39,115 bases of DNA from positions 1 through 39,115 of the forward strand of contig JAJRYG010000088.1 of the NCBI GenBank assembly GCA_024275915.1, written 5' to 3'. Source of the stretch: Gammaproteobacteria bacterium (GTDB taxonomy: Bacteria; Pseudomonadota; Gammaproteobacteria; UBA6429; Thiohalophilaceae). Under the pieces are notes generated by a model. That model worked only from the letters and a program-made list of their open reading frames with translations. It had not been told where the DNA came from and searched no databases. A program made the translations under genes and the position numbers. Shown one piece after another: positions 35,367 through 39,115 of the stretch (its first letter is position 1; each line of letters opens with the position of its first letter).

Positions 35367-37161
35367 AGAAAATCGCTGTTCGAATCACTGCACGCCGGTT
35401 CGGCAGCGAGCCTGCCTCTGGCTGTTTTACTTGCTGCCGGTTCTGGTTCTGCTCCTGCCCTTCACTCCGGCCCGGGCCCTGGATGAACCCCGGATCCAGA
35501 TTTCCATCAAGGGACTGGACAACAAGAGCACCCGGCAACTGAGGAAAATTCTCAGCCTCACTGCGCTGGCAAAAAAACAGACCTTCACCGACTTGCAGGT
35601 ACGCCATGCCTACCGCAAGGCCGAGGCCCAAATCCAGCGCTTCATGAATTCCCGGGGCTACTATGAAGCCCGCATCCAGTCCGGCCTGCGCAGGGTCAAT
35701 GCCACCTGGCTGGTGCACTTTCTGATCACGCCCGGCACCCCGGTGATGGTACGCGAGGTTGTGGTTTCTGCCATTGGTGAAGGCCGGGATTTTCCGGGCA
35801 TTCGCGACTATCTGGAAAACTTTCCCCTGCTGCCCGGCCAGGTGTTCGACCACGGGAAATATCAAGACGCCCGCCAGCAACTGCTCAACCTGGCCCTGCG
35901 CCAGGGCTTCCTCGATGCCTCACTGAGCCACCATGTCGTGGAGCTGAGCCGTCGCAAGCACCAGGCCCGGATCCGACTGCAACTGGACACCGGGCCGCGT
36001 TATTATTTCGGTCCCATTCGTGTCGTGCAGGATCGGCTGCAAGCCTCGCTGCTCGACCGCTTCATTACCCTGCGGGAGGGCCAGCCCTATACCACCGCGG
36101 CCATTCTCGAACAGCAGGATGTACTGACCCGCAGTGACTACTTCAGCGAGATCTATGTGCAACCCCTGCGCGAGCAGGCCAGCGGCAAGGCGATCCCGGT
36201 GGAGATCCGCCCGATCCTGCGCAAGCCCAACCGCTATTCACTGGGCATCGGCTATTCCACCGACACAGGGCTGCGCGGCAGCATCGGCTGGCAGCGCCGC
36301 CCGCTGAACCGCAGGGGCCACAGCGTCTCGGTCAACGGCCTGCTGTCGAAGGTGATCGCCAGTGGCGGCATGCGCTACCGCATTCCCATCCGGAACCCCC
36401 GCGAGGATGAACTGGCCATTACCGCCCTGATCACCCGAGAACAGGTGGATGATCGCATCAGCCAGGTCGGGCGCTTTGGTGTGGCCCGCGTGATCATGCG
36501 TGGCCAGTGGCGTGAAACCCTAGCCCTGAACCTGGAAACCGAGCTGTTCTCGGCCGGCATCCAGGATGATGTACTCAGCCGTCTGCTGCTGCCCAGCGTG
36601 GACTGGACCCGCATAACACCGCGTCGACAGATGTATGTCCGCAAAGGCCACCGGGAGTCCTTTTTGCTACAGGGCAGCAGCGAGGCGCTGTTTTCCAGCA
36701 CCAGCTTTGTCCAGGCGCGCCTGGCCAGCAAGTGGATCTTTCCCGTGGGCAGCAACGGCCGTTTCCTCAGCCGCGGTGAAGCGGGCCTGACCCATGTAGA
36801 CAGCCTATACAATCTGCCCGGTTCGTTCCGCTTCTATGCCGGCGGTGACCAGAGCATTCGCGGCTACAGCTATGCGTCCTTGGGACCTGTCGATATCAAC
36901 GGCAATGTGGCCGGCGGCAAGTACCTGCTGGTGGGCAGCGTCGAGTACGAACACAAACTCGGCGGCAACTGGAGCCTGGCAGGGTTTTTCGATGCGGGCA
37001 ACGCCTTCAACAACCTCGACACGGCAAGGGCCACCATGGGTGCCGGCCTGGGGGTGCGCTGGCGCTCTCCCGTCGGCCAGATCCGGCTCGATTTTGCCGC
37101 CGGCGTCAATGATCCCGACAACAACTGGCGCGTCCATCTGTACATGGGGCCGGATCTGTGA
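35353..37161 (+). CDS. tamA: Translocation and assembly module subunit TamA
   Basis: TamA is an outer-membrane protein of the BamA family that works with TamB in outer-membrane lipid and protein transport. The 602-residue product has a signal peptide (LFYLLPVLVLLLPFTPARA), three POTRA-like domains to about residue 285, then a 16-strand barrel. The barrel includes the conserved GGDQSIRGYSYASLGP and ends HLYMGPDL, like E. coli TamA (GPEL). It is translationally coupled to tamB (GTGA). The start codon lies in a hairpin loop. Confidence 0.94.
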   Translation: MNSKAENRCSNHCTPVRQRACLWLFYLLPVLVLLLPFTPARALDEPRIQISIKGLDNKSTRQLRKILSLTALAKKQTFTDLQVRHAYRKAEAQIQRFMNSRGYYEARIQSGLRRVNATWLVHFLITPGTPVMVREVVVSAIGEGRDFPGIRDYLENFPLLPGQVFDHGKYQDARQQLLNLALRQGFLDASLSHHVVELSRRKHQARIRLQLDTGPRYYFGPIRVVQDRLQASLLDRFITLREGQPYTTAAILEQQDVLTRSDYFSEIYVQPLREQASGKAIPVEIRPILRKPNRYSLGIGYSTDTGLRGSIGWQRRPLNRRGHSVSVNGLLSKVIASGGMRYRIPIRNPREDELAITALITREQVDDRISQVGRFGVARVIMRGQWRETLALNLETELFSAGIQDDVLSRLLLPSVDWTRITPRRQMYVRKGHRESFLLQGSSEALFSSTSFVQARLASKWIFPVGSNGRFLSRGEAGLTHVDSLYNLPGSFRFYAGGDQSIRGYSYASLGPVDINGNVAGGKYLLVGSVEYEHKLGGNWSLAGFFDAGNAFNNLDTARATMGAGLGVRWRSPVGQIRLDFAAGVNDPDNNWRVHLYMGPDL

Positions 37162-39115
37162 AGTGCCGCGGCCTGCTTTTCACCGTTGCACTGGCCTGTG
37201 CCGCTCTGCTGGCCCTGGTGGTGTGGCTCCACAGTCAGGCGGCCCTGCTCTGGCTGCTCGACAGGACGGCCGAAGCCCTGCCAGGCGACCTGCAGGTGTC
37301 AGACGTCGAAGGTACCCCGCTGGGGCCCATCGAGCTGCGAAACCTTCATTACCGCAGCCCCGAACTCGACATCAGGCTTGAACGATTGCGCCTGGACTGG
37401 CAGCCCTGGCAGTTGCTGCGCGGCAAGATACTTGTGCAGCAGCTGCAACTCGACAGCCTGCAGGTCCGCTTCAGTGATCGTCCCCGTGCCAAAGGCATGC
37501 CCGATCTGCCACCACTGCCCGTATCACTACCACTGCCCGTGGAAATCGTCTCGGCCAGGATCAGCGACAGCCGGATATTCCAGGCCAGGCAGAGCCAGCC
37601 CGTGCTTCTCGATCAGATTGATCTGCGTGGCTTGTTCGGCCGCAACACCCTTCACCTCGACTCACTGGCCATCCGTTTCGACAACATGGCCCTGGATATT
37701 CGCGGTGACATCGAACCGGCCGGTCAGTACCCTCTGGCGATCACCGTCGACTGGTCGGCCAACCGGGCCGCCATGCAACCTCTGCGTGCGACCGCCACCA
37801 TCACCGGCAGCCTCCAGCAGCTCGATATCGATGCCCTGATGCAACAGCCCACCGGCGGCCGGTTTCATGGCCATGTGACGCAGCCACTGAGCAATCTGAG
37901 CTGGCAGGGGGATCTGAATCTGCAGACACTGAATCTGCAGGCACTGCATGCCCGACTGCCGGCGCTGCTCCTGACAGGCAAAGGCCGACTCGACGGCAGT
38001 CTGAATGCTCTGCGACTGCGCGACAGCCAGTTCTCGACCCGCCTGCCGCAAACCGGCCCCCTGCGCGCCCGGCTCGATCTGCGCTTTGCCGACAAGGTGC
38101 TGATCCTAAACGAATCCCTTTTCCAGTTCCCGCAAAGTGGCACGAAACTGTGGCTCAGTGGCCGGCTCGATGGCCAGTCCCGGCCCCTGCAGATGACCGC
38201 CCGGGCACGCTGGGAGGATTTCCATTGGCCGATGACGGCCAGCCCGGTCATTCACAGCGCAGCAGGTCACCTGCAGGCCAGCGGCAGTCCCGATGACTGG
38301 CGTTTCAGCCTCACCGGGAGCCAAATCGACTATCAGCAGTTGCACGCCGACCGCCTCCAGGCCCGGGGCCGGGGTGATGGCCAACATGTGCGGCTGGAGC
38401 AATTCCAGGCCCGGCTGCTCCAAGGCCGGGTCAGCGGCCAGGCCCGTATCGACTGGTTACCCACACTGCGCTGGCAGGCGCAATTGAACGGCCAGGACCT
38501 GGATCCTGCCGCCTACCCCCACGCACTGACCGAACCCCTGCACGGCAAACTGGCCCTGGGCCTGACAAGCACGGGCACGCTGCAGGGTGACAGCCTGGAT
38601 GCCCGGCTCAGCCTGCTGAGACTCGACGGCACGGTTCGGGCGCAGCCCGTTTCCGGCAAGGGACGCCTGCGCCTTCACGACCGTCGCCTCGAACTTGACG
38701 GCATTGCCCTGAACTACGCCGATAACATGCTCCATGCCCACGGTCGCGTGGGCGACGACTGGGATCTGCACTGGCAGCTTGAAGCACCGAACATCGCTGC
38801 CCTCCTGCCTGTGGCAAGCGGCGCGATAAATGCGCAGGGGCAACTTGCCGGCCCGCGCCAGACCCCCGTGATCAAGGCCAGCCTGTCGGCCCGCGAACTG
38901 CAATACGGCCAGTTGCGACTCGGCCGTCTGCGGCTCGATGGCCAGGGCAACCGTGCCCGTCACCGGCTCCATGCCGAAGCCCGTCATGGCGACGACCGTC
39001 TGAGCCTGCTCCTCGCCGGTGGTTTCGATGCGGATCTGCACTGGCGGGGCGCACTCAAGCAAAGCAGCCTGACCTCGAAGACCGCCGGCAACTGGCAACA
39101 GCAGGCTCCCGGCCA
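37158..39115 (+). CDS. tamB: Translocation and assembly module subunit TamB (partial)
   Basis: A GTG at 37158 overlaps the tamA stop by three bases (GTGA) and opens a frame that remains open to the end of the window (at least 652 residues). The N-terminal membrane helix reads LLFTVALACAALLALVVWLH. The opening VSDVEGTPLGPIELRNL and repeated beta segments (LSWQGDLNLQTLNL, RWQAQLNGQDLDP) are typical of TamB. The family's conserved C-terminal domain lies beyond the window. TamB spans the periplasm and pairs with TamA. Confidence 0.93.
   Translation, partial: MKCRGLLFTVALACAALLALVVWLHSQAALLWLLDRTAEALPGDLQVSDVEGTPLGPIELRNLHYRSPELDIRLERLRLDWQPWQLLRGKILVQQLQLDSLQVRFSDRPRAKGMPDLPPLPVSLPLPVEIVSARISDSRIFQARQSQPVLLDQIDLRGLFGRNTLHLDSLAIRFDNMALDIRGDIEPAGQYPLAITVDWSANRAAMQPLRATATITGSLQQLDIDALMQQPTGGRFHGHVTQPLSNLSWQGDLNLQTLNLQALHARLPALLLTGKGRLDGSLNALRLRDSQFSTRLPQTGPLRARLDLRFADKVLILNESLFQFPQSGTKLWLSGRLDGQSRPLQMTARARWEDFHWPMTASPVIHSAAGHLQASGSPDDWRFSLTGSQIDYQQLHADRLQARGRGDGQHVRLEQFQARLLQGRVSGQARIDWLPTLRWQAQLNGQDLDPAAYPHALTEPLHGKLALGLTSTGTLQGDSLDARLSLLRLDGTVRAQPVSGKGRLRLHDRRLELDGIALNYADNMLHAHGRVGDDWDLHWQLEAPNIAALLPVASGAINAQGQLAGPRQTPVIKASLSARELQYGQLRLGRLRLDGQGNRARHRLHAEARHGDDRLSLLLAGGFDADLHWRGALKQSSLTSKTAGNWQQQAPG

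Overview
The window looks like chromosome from a facultatively aerobic gammaproteobacterium, probably a Chromatiales or Thiotrichales type rather than an enteric. The evidence is the gene set and order: a his cluster running into hinT and tatABC, an Fnr/Anr regulator beside a cbb3 oxidase operon (ccoNOQP then ccoG and fixH), rhlB, trxA next to rho, zinc-type rpmE, a tamA-tamB pair, and small gammaproteobacterial families (DUF5329, DUF3135, DUF6165, DUF2892). No close relative was identified by search, so the taxon is an inference.

Layout. 1-7.7 kb: the end of an unrecognised gene, a membrane acyltransferase, a dbpA to flavoprotein pair (the flavoprotein carries a premature TAA), a decayed gltS, a GGDEF-EAL protein and a DUF2892 protein. 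8.2-14.5 kb, minus strand: hisB-hisH-hisA-hisF-hisI-hisE-hinT-tatA-tatB-tatC-DUF5329, ending at a clear terminator; hisA is frameshifted by what looks like one missing A. 14.6-21.9 kb, plus strand: fnr, ccoNOQP with a strong terminator, ccoG, fixH and a small membrane protein. Two Fnr boxes, one before fnr and one before ccoN, suggest an oxygen-responsive, autoregulated circuit. 21.9-26.4 kb: mtgA, two unknown lipoproteins, a membrane-protein pseudogene with three lesions, and a scar with an IS30-family transposase tail and broken genes. 26.8-39.1 kb: DUF6165, a double-thioredoxin periplasmic protein, rhlB, trxA, rho, DUF3135, rpmE, a secreted nuclease, malic enzyme, tamA and the first part of tamB.

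The most striking structure the genes do not explain is a dispersed intergenic repeat with five copies between 20.8 and 34.1 kb (one very short). Full copies are about 160-178 bp and occur in both orientations. They have inverted ends (GCTAGCAGG...CCTGCTAGC in the best copy) and, in the best copy, fold as five consecutive stem-loops. One stem is maintained by a two-sided base change between copies. Three copies begin at the TAG stop codon of the gene before them, and one separates trxA from rho.

Other notable points are the tamA start codon and Shine-Dalgarno placed in the loop of a perfect 9-bp hairpin, the rpmE terminator lying inside the signal-peptide codons of the next gene, and a cbb3 assembly cluster with no ccoI or ccoS. 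Several genes (flavoprotein, gltS, hisA, the 24-25.7 kb gene) carry inactivating changes. Those in gltS and the 24-25.7 kb gene look like real decay; those in hisA and the flavoprotein could be sequence errors.
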